Source: Commensalibacter intestini A911
GTDB taxonomy: Bacteria; Pseudomonadota; Alphaproteobacteria; Acetobacterales; Acetobacteraceae
NCBI RefSeq assembly: GCF_000231445.1
Contig: NZ_AGFR01000003.1
Span: 868,001-932,000 of the forward strand
DNA: 64,000 nucleotides
Direction: 5' to 3'
A program made the position numbers and the translations under genes. Numbering within the stretch: the stretch's first letter is position 1; every line of letters starts with the position of its first letter. The notes beneath the pieces are model-generated. The model did not search any database. It saw only the letters and a program-made list of their open reading frames with translations, and was not told where the DNA came from. This document shows, piece by piece, positions 8,786 through 16,694 of the stretch.

Positions 8786-10543
8786 ATGACCTCTGCACAG
8801 AAAATTACTCTCATACGTTCCCTCTTAGCACAACAAAATATAGACGGGTTTATTATTCAACGAGGCGATGAATTCTTAAATGAATATGTTGCCCCTTATG
8901 CAGAGCGTCTGGCTTGGTTAACGGGCTTTACGGGCAGTGCTGGGATGGCAGTTATATTACAGGAAAATGCTGCTGTTTTTTCTGATGGTCGTTATATTTT
9001 ACAAATGCAGCAAGAGCTTGATCAAAAATATTGGAAGAGCTTTCATATTTCTAAACATTCTCCTGTTCAATGGATTTTAGAACAAAAAAAAGAAACTATT
9101 CGTTTAGGATATGATCCAAAATTAATGAGTGAACGGGATTTAAAAGCATTTCAAGTCCCTACCATTACGTTAGTTCCTATGATTAAAAACCCTATTGATG
9201 CAATATGGAATAATCAACCAACACCACCTCATCATCCAATTGTTCCGCATGAAATTCAATTTTCTGGTCAAGATCATCAAGAAAAACTGCAACAGTTACA
9301 ACAAGAACTTATCTCAAAGCAAGAAGATGCTTATATTTTATGTGATCCAGCGTCTATTTGTTGGTTATTAAATATCAGAGGATCAGACGTTCCTTATACG
9401 CCAATTCCTTTAATATTTGCAATTGTTCAGCAAGATAGTGTTGCTTTATATGCAGGTGAAACACAGTATACAAAAGAGCTATCCAATTTTCTGGGAAGTA
9501 ATATCTACTTAAAGTCTCATCATGATTTAGAAGCTGATCTTCTGACCTTAAACAATAAGAATATTGCTTTTGATCCTGTTCAAACACCAATTTGGTTTAT
9601 TCAAACTTTAGAAAAGCAAGCTGTTACTTTTTGTAAAAGAAATAACCCTTGTATTGCATTGAAAGCTTGTAAAAATCCAGTTGAGCAAGAAGGTTCTCGT
9701 CAAGCACATTTACGAGATGCGGTGGCGATGTGTCGTTTTTTATACTGGTTAGAACATCACGGTATTGGTTTAAGCGAAGTTGAAGTCGCGCATCAGTTAA
9801 ATTGTTTTCGACAAGAAGCTGGTGGTGAGTTTTATAGAGAAGAAAGTTTCCCTGCTATTTCAGGTGTTGGCGAAAATGGTGCTGTTATTCATTATCACGC
9901 AACGCCAGAACATTGTTCTATTTTAACAGAAAATAAAGCATATCTGATTGATAGTGGTGGGCAATATTTAGATGGTACAACAGATATTACTCGCACGATT
10001 TGGCTTGGGGAAAATCAAGCACCCAAAGCATTAAAAGAAGCTGCGACTTGTGTTTTACAAGGACATATTGCACTTTCATCAGCTATTTTTCCAAAAGGAA
10101 CAACAGGAAGCAGGCTGGATGTATTGGCAAGATATGCTTTGTGGCAAAGAGGGTTAGATTACGATCATGGCACAGGTCATGGGGTTGGCAGTTACCTTTC
10201 TGTTCACGAAGGGCCATGTCGAATTTCCTCTATTCCCTTCCCTGTTCCTTTACAAGAAGGTATGATTTTATCAAATGAGCCAGGATATTATCTTTCTGGT
10301 CAATATGGTATTCGTTTAGAAAATTTATTACTGGTAATGACAGCTCATTTTGAGAATTTCTTACAATTTGAACCGTTAACTTTAGTTCCTTTTGATTTAA
10401 ATATTATTGTAATTGAAAATCTCTCCGATAAAGAGAAAAAATGGTTGAATAATTATCATCAACATGTGCTTGAGAAAATATCTCCTCACCTAAATTCTCA
10501 AGAACAGCAATGGTTACAATCTGTTTGTGCGCCTGTAACATAG
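8786..10543 (+). CDS. pepP: Xaa-Pro aminopeptidase, M24B family, large form
   Basis: 585 aa, the three-domain form: two creatinase-like N-terminal domains, an M24 catalytic domain and a C-terminal extension. Metal ligands are visible in LIDSGGQYLDGTTDITRT (two Asp), GTGHGVGSYLSVHEGP (His) and SNEPGYYLSGQYGIRLENL (two Glu). It removes N-terminal residues that precede proline. It has no signal peptide, so it is cytoplasmic. The symbol follows common usage; this long form resembles eukaryotic aminopeptidase P1 more than E. coli PepP. Confidence 0.9.
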   Translation: MTSAQKITLIRSLLAQQNIDGFIIQRGDEFLNEYVAPYAERLAWLTGFTGSAGMAVILQENAAVFSDGRYILQMQQELDQKYWKSFHISKHSPVQWILEQKKETIRLGYDPKLMSERDLKAFQVPTITLVPMIKNPIDAIWNNQPTPPHHPIVPHEIQFSGQDHQEKLQQLQQELISKQEDAYILCDPASICWLLNIRGSDVPYTPIPLIFAIVQQDSVALYAGETQYTKELSNFLGSNIYLKSHHDLEADLLTLNNKNIAFDPVQTPIWFIQTLEKQAVTFCKRNNPCIALKACKNPVEQEGSRQAHLRDAVAMCRFLYWLEHHGIGLSEVEVAHQLNCFRQEAGGEFYREESFPAISGVGENGAVIHYHATPEHCSILTENKAYLIDSGGQYLDGTTDITRTIWLGENQAPKALKEAATCVLQGHIALSSAIFPKGTTGSRLDVLARYALWQRGLDYDHGTGHGVGSYLSVHEGPCRISSIPFPVPLQEGMILSNEPGYYLSGQYGIRLENLLLVMTAHFENFLQFEPLTLVPFDLNIIVIENLSDKEKKWLNNYHQHVLEKISPHLNSQEQQWLQSVCAPVT

Positions 10544-10629
10544 ATGTTCCTTTCGTATTTGATAAAAGTCCTTATACTATCTAACAAAGGTCGATCTTTT
10601 TTAAACTTTAATTTAAAGGAAAATTTTAA

Positions 10630-11658
10630 ATGTCTGATTCTAATCTAATCCCAGTCACTTTAATCCCAGGTGATGGTATTGGTCCTGAAATTGTTGGCTC
10701 TACACTAGAAATTTTAGAAACAATTAAAGCCCCATTTAAATGGGACAAGCAACTTGCTGGTATGGCTGCTGTTGATGTATCTGGTGATCCTTTGCCACAA
10801 CAAACGATTGATAGCATTCATAAAACAGGCTTAGCATTAAAAGGCCCTTTAACAACACCAGTAGGAAAAGGGTTCCGTTCTATTAATGTAACGCTTCGTA
10901 AAGAATTCGGTCTTTATGCGAATGTTCGTCCAACTCGTACCCTTATTCCTGGTGGACGTTTTGAAAATATTGATATTGTTCTCGTTCGTGAAAATCTAGA
11001 AGGCTTTTATGCAGCAATGGAACATTATATCCCTGTTGATGATGATCCAAAAGCCATTGCGACTTGCACAGGATATACTTCCAGAAAAGAATGCCGTCGC
11101 ATTGTAAAATATGCTTTTGATTATGCGGTGCAACATAATCGTAAAAAAGTAACTTTGGTTCATAAAGCAAATATTTTAAAAGAACTTTGTGGTTTATTCT
11201 TGGAAGAAGGCCGTAAAGTTGCCAAAGAATATGAAGGTAAAATTGCTTGTGAAGAACGTATTGTTGATGCATGTGCAATGGAATTAGTCTTAAAACCAGA
11301 AACTTATGATGTGATTGTAACAACCAATTTATTTGGTGATATTTTATCAGATTTAACTTCTGGTCTAATTGGTGGCTTAGGAATGGCTCCTGGTGCGAAT
11401 ATTGGTGAAAAAGCAGCAATGTTCGAAGCTGTTCACGGATCTGCTCCTGATATTGCAGGAAAAAATATTGCTAATCCATTGGCTGTATTACATGCTGCGG
11501 CCTCTATGTTAGAATATGTCGATCGTACAGACCTATCAAAACGTATTGAAGCAGCAATTAAAAAAGTTGTAGTTCATGACAATATTCGTACAAAAGATCT
11601 TGGTGGTAATGCATCAACCAGTGATTTTACCGCTGCATTAAAACAAGCAATTGCTTAA
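10630..11658 (+). CDS. NAD-dependent isocitrate dehydrogenase
   Basis: 342 aa of the isocitrate/isopropylmalate dehydrogenase family. It has LIPGDGIGPEI at the N-terminus, VRENLEGFY (isocitrate-type phosphorylation loop region) and NLFGDILSDLTSGLIGGLG (Mg/Asp ligands). The short length and absence of NADP-type insertions match the NAD-linked enzyme of acetic acid bacteria. It oxidises isocitrate to 2-oxoglutarate in the TCA cycle. A good ribosome site (AAAGGAAA) lies just upstream and a strong terminator follows, so it is probably monocistronic. 3-isopropylmalate dehydrogenase is the alternative, but the substrate loop favours isocitrate. Confidence 0.88.
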   Translation: MSDSNLIPVTLIPGDGIGPEIVGSTLEILETIKAPFKWDKQLAGMAAVDVSGDPLPQQTIDSIHKTGLALKGPLTTPVGKGFRSINVTLRKEFGLYANVRPTRTLIPGGRFENIDIVLVRENLEGFYAAMEHYIPVDDDPKAIATCTGYTSRKECRRIVKYAFDYAVQHNRKKVTLVHKANILKELCGLFLEEGRKVAKEYEGKIACEERIVDACAMELVLKPETYDVIVTTNLFGDILSDLTSGLIGGLGMAPGANIGEKAAMFEAVHGSAPDIAGKNIANPLAVLHAAASMLEYVDRTDLSKRIEAAIKKVVVHDNIRTKDLGGNASTSDFTAALKQAIA

Positions 11659-11670
11659 CTAAAACCAAGT

Positions 11671-11710
11671 ATGTTCTTTATAAATATGCCTTATAAAGAA
11701 CATTTTTATT
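11671..11710 (+). terminator. rho-independent terminator after isocitrate dehydrogenase
   Basis: A perfect 13-bp stem (ATGTTCTTTATAA at 11671-11683 with its complement at 11691-11703), a 7-nt loop and a following T-rich run starting TTTTATT. It lies 13 bp after the isocitrate dehydrogenase stop. Confidence 0.85.
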
Positions 11711-11722
11711 ATTCAATTTTAT

Positions 11723-11746
11723 TTAACTATAAAATTTTATAGTTAA
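11723..11746. repeat. 24-bp perfect palindrome overlapping a promoter
   Basis: The half-site TTAACTATAAAA is followed immediately by its exact reverse complement, with no loop. The right end overlaps the predicted -35 box of the next gene, as an operator would. A run CTTTTTT follows, so a second terminator is the other reading, although a stem with no loop would have to open at the centre. Confidence 0.6.
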
Positions 11747-11771
11747 CTTTTTTGATAAAAATTACTATAAT
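11743..11771 (+). promoter_or_regulatory. predicted sigma-70 promoter of the 113-aa membrane protein gene
   Basis: -35 TTAACT at 11743-11748, a 17-bp spacer and a consensus -10 TATAAT at 11766-11771, 28 bp before the ATG at 11800. AAAGGAG serves as ribosome site. Confidence 0.6.
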
Positions 11772-11799
11772 TAGGTCATCGTAGTTAAAGGAGCTTAAA

Positions 11800-12141
11800 A
11801 TGGCAAAGCATTGTAAAAAAATTTGGCGTACTCTTGTTGGTCTTGGATTTGCAGCATGTGGTATCAGCAAAGTTTTAGGAGTAGAAATCCAAGAAAAAAG
11901 ATTTTCAGAGTTAGATTGGACACAATCTAATATGAAAACACTTGGCAGTGCACAAATTGCAGGTGCTGTATTATTAAGCTGTAAAAAAACTTCTAAATTA
12001 GGTGCTTTATTGTTAGCAGCATCCGCTTTATGTTTATTGGTAACAGGTTTTAAACATAATAGAAAAGAAGAATTAGCGATTGATGGTTTTGGCGTTTTAG
12101 CTGCACTTTCTATTATTTTCTGTAAAAAATGTAAAAAATAG
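11800..12141 (+). CDS. small DoxX-like membrane protein of unknown function
   Basis: 113 aa with about four hydrophobic segments (LVGLGFAACGISKVLG, GSAQIAGAVLLS, LGALLLAASALCLLVTG, GFGVLAALSIIF) and short Lys/Cys-rich ends (HCKK at the start, CKKCKK at the end). The size and layout resemble DoxX/DoxD-like proteins, but no signature is decisive. It has its own promoter with an overlapping palindrome and a bidirectional terminator, so it is a single-gene unit. Confidence 0.55.
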   Translation: MAKHCKKIWRTLVGLGFAACGISKVLGVEIQEKRFSELDWTQSNMKTLGSAQIAGAVLLSCKKTSKLGALLLAASALCLLVTGFKHNRKEELAIDGFGVLAALSIIFCKKCKK

Positions 12142-12162
12142 TTTTTACTTAATTGTAATGTA

Positions 12163-12201
12163 AAAAATAGCTCTTTTATATTTTATAAAAGAGCTATTTT
12201 T
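12163..12201. terminator. bidirectional terminator between convergent genes
   Basis: A perfect 18-bp stem (12163-12180 with 12184-12201) around a 3-nt TTT loop, with an A-run on the left and a T-run on the right. It serves both the 113-aa gene and the lipoprotein gene ending at 12206. Confidence 0.85.
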
Positions 12202-12205
12202 ATAT

Positions 12206-12673
12206 CTACATTTTTCCTAAGATACTGGATAATGCGTTAATATCTTGCTGTGAAGGATCCGTGGATACTTTTGCACGAGCAGCATTATAAGTAGCAAGTT
12301 GTTTTTCTTTTTGCTTTAACTCCTGTGATGTCAGAGAGTGATTAGCTTTTGCTTTTTGCAATTTTTGACGAACAGTCCAAGCTTGATTATCAATTTTACT
12401 CAACTCATTTCTACGTTCTGCGATGCTACTTTGTAGTTGATTGGCTTGTTGATAAGATTGTTTTGCTTGCTGTTGTTGTTGAGCAGCATTTTGCTGTTCA
12501 GACCCTAGCTGATTTTGTAAATTTTGCGTTCTATTTTGATAGCCACTTCCAACAGAGCATCCTATACCAGAGAAAAAACCAGTTTGATCAGGATTACAGC
12601 TTTGTGTGGATGAACAGCCTGTTAACAAACATAAACCTGTTAATGGCAAAAAGTAACGTAATTTAATAATCAT
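12206..12673 (-). CDS. coiled-coil lipoprotein
   Basis: 155 aa from the ATG at 12673, the natural start because it opens a lipoprotein signal (MIIKLRYFLPLTGLCLLTGC) with lipobox LTGC. The mature part is Gln/Asn/Lys-rich with a long predicted coiled coil (LGSEQQNAAQQQQQAKQSYQ and onward), but no enzymatic motif. It starts 1 bp after the glycine-zipper lipoprotein gene and shares its style, so the two probably act as a pair in the envelope. A longer in-frame ORF to 12742 is rejected because it would run into that gene. Confidence 0.75.
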   Translation of the reverse strand: MIIKLRYFLPLTGLCLLTGCSSTQSCNPDQTGFFSGIGCSVGSGYQNRTQNLQNQLGSEQQNAAQQQQQAKQSYQQANQLQSSIAERRNELSKIDNQAWTVRQKLQKAKANHSLTSQELKQKEKQLATYNAARAKVSTDPSQQDINALSSILGKM

Positions 12674-12674
12674 T

Positions 12675-13367
12675 TTATCCTCTTGTTGGAGTATAGCTGG
12701 AAGGTTGTGCCCCCATTCCTGTCGCCAATACACTTTCTGCATATTTTAAACGATTAACAGCTTCATCAGTTTGTTGTGCCTCTTGGGAAAAGCGAGGATC
12801 TTGTGATATTGTTGCGTATTGTTGCATTTGTTTACTTTGTGCAGAATAATAATTAATTTTATTATTTAAATTTGCAGACGTTTTTTGAATATTAGCCAGT
12901 TGTCGTTTATATTGAGCCGTTGTAATTTTTTTAGAGGCAATTTGTTGATTTAATGTTGCTAATTGTTTTTGTGCTGCATCGACTTGTTGAGCTGCTTGTT
13001 GTGCATCTGCTTGTGCAGTCATCGCAATTTGATGAGCTGCTGCAATTTGTTGATTGAGCTGATCTTCAGTTCTCTGCTGATTTTGAGTACGATCAGCGAC
13101 CATATAACCAGTCCCTGCTCCCAAAGCAGCGCCACTTAGAGAACCAATTAATAATCCTTTTTTACCACCAGCAAGACCACCTACGAGAGCTCCTAAAGCT
13201 GTACCTGCTAGAGCACCTGTCCCCAATGTGTTATTATATTGAGCATCGCGTTGATTTTGTCTATTTTGTTCTGGCGTTAGATTAGGATTATAAGTGGCTG
13301 TACAGGCAGATAACATAATACAAGCTGTGCTAATTGTCATAATCTTACAAAAATTGAATCTAAACAT
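12675..13367 (-). CDS. glycine-zipper lipoprotein with coiled-coil tail
   Basis: 230 aa. The signal peptide ends in lipobox LSAC. A glycine-zipper segment (ALAGTALGALVGGLAGGKKG, then LIGSLSGAALGAGTGYMVAD) that can insert in membranes follows. The C-terminal 120 residues are rich in Gln/Ala heptads, a long coiled coil. This layout recalls outer-membrane glycine-zipper proteins such as the Slp/YmgG/OmpA-linked types, although no named family is certain. It is the first gene of a two-gene unit with the following coiled-coil lipoprotein. Confidence 0.72.
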   Translation of the reverse strand: MFRFNFCKIMTISTACIMLSACTATYNPNLTPEQNRQNQRDAQYNNTLGTGALAGTALGALVGGLAGGKKGLLIGSLSGAALGAGTGYMVADRTQNQQRTEDQLNQQIAAAHQIAMTAQADAQQAAQQVDAAQKQLATLNQQIASKKITTAQYKRQLANIQKTSANLNNKINYYSAQSKQMQQYATISQDPRFSQEAQQTDEAVNRLKYAESVLATGMGAQPSSYTPTRG

Positions 13368-13575
13368 ATATTACCTAACCCTTAAAATTTTTGTTACATT
13401 CTATATTTTTGACAGTAAAAATAAAGCTAATCTATGACAAAATACTTCCTTTAATTATATATGATTTTCCAGTTGTATTTTTATCACTTTTATTAAAAAC
13501 ACTTTATTTTTATAATGCTTGTCTATAAGGGTTAAAACAACTTTCTTACACACTAAATTATCAAAGACTCATGGC

Positions 13576-15231
13576 ATGCATTTTTCTCCCTTGCTAAGAT
13601 CTATACTATTTACAGGAATTTTCTATACAACAATGTCTGTATCTTTTGCTAATACTGATGTCGCACAACCTTCTGACGCACCAACGGTTTTGCTTCAAAA
13701 TCAAGGTTATGCTCAAGGATTTTTCGAAGATAATTTAGCTGTTTTCAAGGGGATTCCTTACGCAACCCCTCCTATTAATTCTTATCGTTGGTTACCACCT
13801 CAACCTGTTCAAGAATGGAAAGGGATTAGAAAAACTACGCAATTTTCTGCAATATGTAGCCAAAAAGCAAATATTTGGGATACAGACCCTACTTTTAAAA
13901 ATACCAGTGAAGATTGTTTATATTTAAATATTTGGGCACCAAAAGGATATTTTAATCATCCTGAAGATCAAAAACTTTACCCAGTTATGGTTTGGATACA
14001 TGGTGGCGCATTTATTTCTGGTGGAGCATCACTGAATACTTATAATCCGTCAGCAATAGCACAACAAGGTGTCGTTGTTGTCAGTTTTAATTATCGCCTT
14101 GGACGCTTTGGATTTTTTGCACATCCAGCACTTGATAAAGAAAGTGAAGAAGATCAATCTGATAATTATGGCTTAATGGATCAAATAGCTGCATTAAAAT
14201 GGGTGCAAAGTAATATTGCATCTTTTGGTGGGGACGCCAATAATGTAACTATTTTTGGAGAATCAGCTGGTGGTGCTTCAATTATTTCATTAATGACGAT
14301 TGGAGAGGCAAAAGGATTATTTGATAAAGCAATTATTCAATCAGGAACAGGACACTCTAAATCTTTTCCACCAACACCTAAAGATCAAGCTGAACGAATT
14401 GGCAGTAATTTTGCTAAAAAATATGAGATTACAAGCAATCGTTATGATGCTCTAAAACAGCTGAGAGCTCTATCAGCCGATGAAGTCATTGATGATTTAA
14501 ATATTCAAAATTTACAACCTGATTTATTTGCTGGTTTAATTATTGATCAAACTTTATTAACTCACTCTTTAGAGGAATCTTTTGCCAAAGGGAGTTTTTA
14601 TCCTGTTCCCTTATTAATTGGCGATACTGATGGCGATGGGTTATTACTGTCCAAAACAACCTTATCTGATCTAGCTAAAGATTTAGGAACGGATGTAACT
14701 GCGATTAATCACGTTTACAATCCAGATGGTAAAAAGTCAGAAAATAGTGTTATTCATCAGGTCATTGCCGATACTCAGATTTTACAACCGACACGTTTGC
14801 TTGCTCATCAAGTCGCACAAAAAAATACCCCTGTTTATCGATATCGTTTTTCATATATTGCAGATACGGCACGTCCTTACAGCTCTTTTGGAGCTATACA
14901 TGCTTCAGAAATTCCTTACGTGTTTGATACATTACATACAGTCTACAGCTCTGTCAGTAATCAAGATGAAGCAATGGCTAAAGCAATGATGATGTCTTGG
15001 GTTAATTTTGCCAAAAATGGTAATCCATCCGTCGACGGTTTCCCTCAATTTTTACCAATCAATCAAAATCCTCAACAATTGCTTCATTTTGCAATGGATG
15101 GCATTCGATTTGAAAATGATCCTTTTGAGAAAAGACTTAACTTTATATCATCTCTTTTCTCAAAAAACCATCAAACACCAAAGCAAGATACTTTGATAAA
15201 AAAAGACTTACCAAAATATCCTACACGATAG
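13576..15231 (+). CDS. secreted type-B carboxylesterase
   Basis: 551 aa from the ATG at 13576. A signal peptide (LLRSILFTGIFYTTMSVSFA) precedes the alpha/beta-hydrolase domain. The family signatures FKGIPYATPP, EDCLYLNIW, oxyanion hole WIHGGAF and nucleophile elbow GESAGG are all present; His sits in a C-terminal GAIHASEIPYVF block. These enzymes cleave ester bonds of varied lipophilic substrates, probably in the periplasm here. A TTG at 13519 would add 19 residues; neither start has a strong ribosome site, so the start is uncertain. Confidence 0.85.
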   Translation: MHFSPLLRSILFTGIFYTTMSVSFANTDVAQPSDAPTVLLQNQGYAQGFFEDNLAVFKGIPYATPPINSYRWLPPQPVQEWKGIRKTTQFSAICSQKANIWDTDPTFKNTSEDCLYLNIWAPKGYFNHPEDQKLYPVMVWIHGGAFISGGASLNTYNPSAIAQQGVVVVSFNYRLGRFGFFAHPALDKESEEDQSDNYGLMDQIAALKWVQSNIASFGGDANNVTIFGESAGGASIISLMTIGEAKGLFDKAIIQSGTGHSKSFPPTPKDQAERIGSNFAKKYEITSNRYDALKQLRALSADEVIDDLNIQNLQPDLFAGLIIDQTLLTHSLEESFAKGSFYPVPLLIGDTDGDGLLLSKTTLSDLAKDLGTDVTAINHVYNPDGKKSENSVIHQVIADTQILQPTRLLAHQVAQKNTPVYRYRFSYIADTARPYSSFGAIHASEIPYVFDTLHTVYSSVSNQDEAMAKAMMMSWVNFAKNGNPSVDGFPQFLPINQNPQQLLHFAMDGIRFENDPFEKRLNFISSLFSKNHQTPKQDTLIKKDLPKYPTR

Positions 15232-15241
15232 TATTAAAATA

Positions 15242-16504
15242 TTAAGGGAACAAACCTCTGGCTTGTTTTGCAAGATGTACACGGCGTAATCCTGCACAAG
15301 TTGCAGCCATACGGTTTGTTGTTTTTAGTTGTTTGGCACTTGATATCGTTTCATAAAACCCTTTATCCATAATTTTTTTCATACGATTAATTACTTCTTC
15401 TTCTTCTTCCCAGAAGAATTGTTGCAAATCTTGAACCCACTCAAAGTAACTAACGGTTACGCCACCAGAGTTACAGAGAATATCAGGAATAATAAAGATA
15501 TCAGGACGTTTAGCAAAAACAGCATCTGCCTCTACTGTTGTTGGGCCATTTGCTGCTTCGGCCAAGATTTTACATTCAATTTTATTAGCAATTTCTTCTG
15601 TGATGACACGCTCAACAGCAGCAGGAACCAAGATATCACATTTAATGGTTAAAATAGTCGCTGGATCAATTAAAGCTTCAGTTGAATATCCTTTTAATAC
15701 ACCATGAGTAGCAATATATTTTAAGATCTCTGGAATATTTAAACCTTTAGGATCATGATACGCTGCAGTGTGATCGCTAATCGCTAGAATTTTCACACCT
15801 AAATCATATAGTTCACTAGCAACAACAGAACCAACATTTCCAAAACCTTGGATCACAGCACTTGATTGTGATAAATTTAGTTTAATTTCTTCGGATGCGC
15901 GGAAAATTAAATGAGTAACTCCACGACCAGTCGCTTCTCTACGTCCTGCAGTTCCACCACAACTGACTGGTTTTCCTGTAACAATTTCGGTAACCGTGCG
16001 ACCTGCATCATTGGAGTAAGTATCCATAAACCAAGCCATAACTTGTTCATTTGTCCCAATATCAGGTGCCATTACATCAACATGAGGGCCAACAAATGGG
16101 ATTAATTCTTGCATAAAGCGTCGTGATAATGCCTCTAGCTCTTTGTGTGAAAGAGAATAAGGATCAACGCGAACACCTCCCTTTGCTCCTCCATAAGGTA
16201 AATTCATTAAGGCACATTTCCAGCTCATCCACAAAGAAAGTGCAGCGACTTCACCCAAATCAACATGAGGAGAAAAACGCACCCCTCCTTTACTAGGGCC
16301 AAGACTTAAATGATGCTGAACGCGATATCCTTCATAAACAACTGTTGATCCATCATCTCTATGAATAGGACATGTTACTGCAATTGCTCTTTTAGGATAT
16401 AATAAACGATCTCGTTGATCATTAGGGATTTCTAAAATATCTGCTGCTTGCAAGAATTGTTGACGAGCCATATTAAAAACAGGGCCACCATAAATATCGA
16501 ACAT
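15242..16504 (-). CDS. glutamate dehydrogenase
   Basis: 420 aa. The GLFV dehydrogenase signature includes GGVRFSPHVDLGEV and NLPYGGAKGGV with the catalytic Lys, followed by the Rossmann motif VIQGFGNVGSVV. It interconverts glutamate and 2-oxoglutarate. The length and motifs match the NAD-preferring bacterial GDH of Firmicutes/alphaproteobacteria (RocG/GudB type), rather than NADP GdhA. It is divergent from putA across 190 bp, so proline-derived glutamate could pass straight to the TCA cycle. Confidence 0.9.
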   Translation of the reverse strand: MFDIYGGPVFNMARQQFLQAADILEIPNDQRDRLLYPKRAIAVTCPIHRDDGSTVVYEGYRVQHHLSLGPSKGGVRFSPHVDLGEVAALSLWMSWKCALMNLPYGGAKGGVRVDPYSLSHKELEALSRRFMQELIPFVGPHVDVMAPDIGTNEQVMAWFMDTYSNDAGRTVTEIVTGKPVSCGGTAGRREATGRGVTHLIFRASEEIKLNLSQSSAVIQGFGNVGSVVASELYDLGVKILAISDHTAAYHDPKGLNIPEILKYIATHGVLKGYSTEALIDPATILTIKCDILVPAAVERVITEEIANKIECKILAEAANGPTTVEADAVFAKRPDIFIIPDILCNSGGVTVSYFEWVQDLQQFFWEEEEEVINRMKKIMDKGFYETISSAKQLKTTNRMAATCAGLRRVHLAKQARGLFP

Positions 16505-16694
16505 AGTATATCCTTAATAACTTACCTCACTATGCGCGATCTTATTCTTAATTCTCATGAACGATAAATAAACTTAAAGTATAAAACAAAGCTATTGAAA
16601 AATTGTAAAGACTACCATTAAACTGGCTAGACATTTTATGAAATACACAACATAATTTAAATTTATTACCCAAACAATGTAGCCTGAGGTTCAT

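Noticed and set aside
10943-11419. 158-codon open frame antisense to isocitrate dehydrogenase
   Set aside because: It is the reverse frame of a strongly conserved gene, its composition (Leu/His/Gln rich) is a reflection of that gene, and it has no ribosome site.
15419-15652. Short plus-strand frame inside the glutamate dehydrogenase gene
   Set aside because: It is the antisense shadow of a conserved coding region, with no similarity or start signal.
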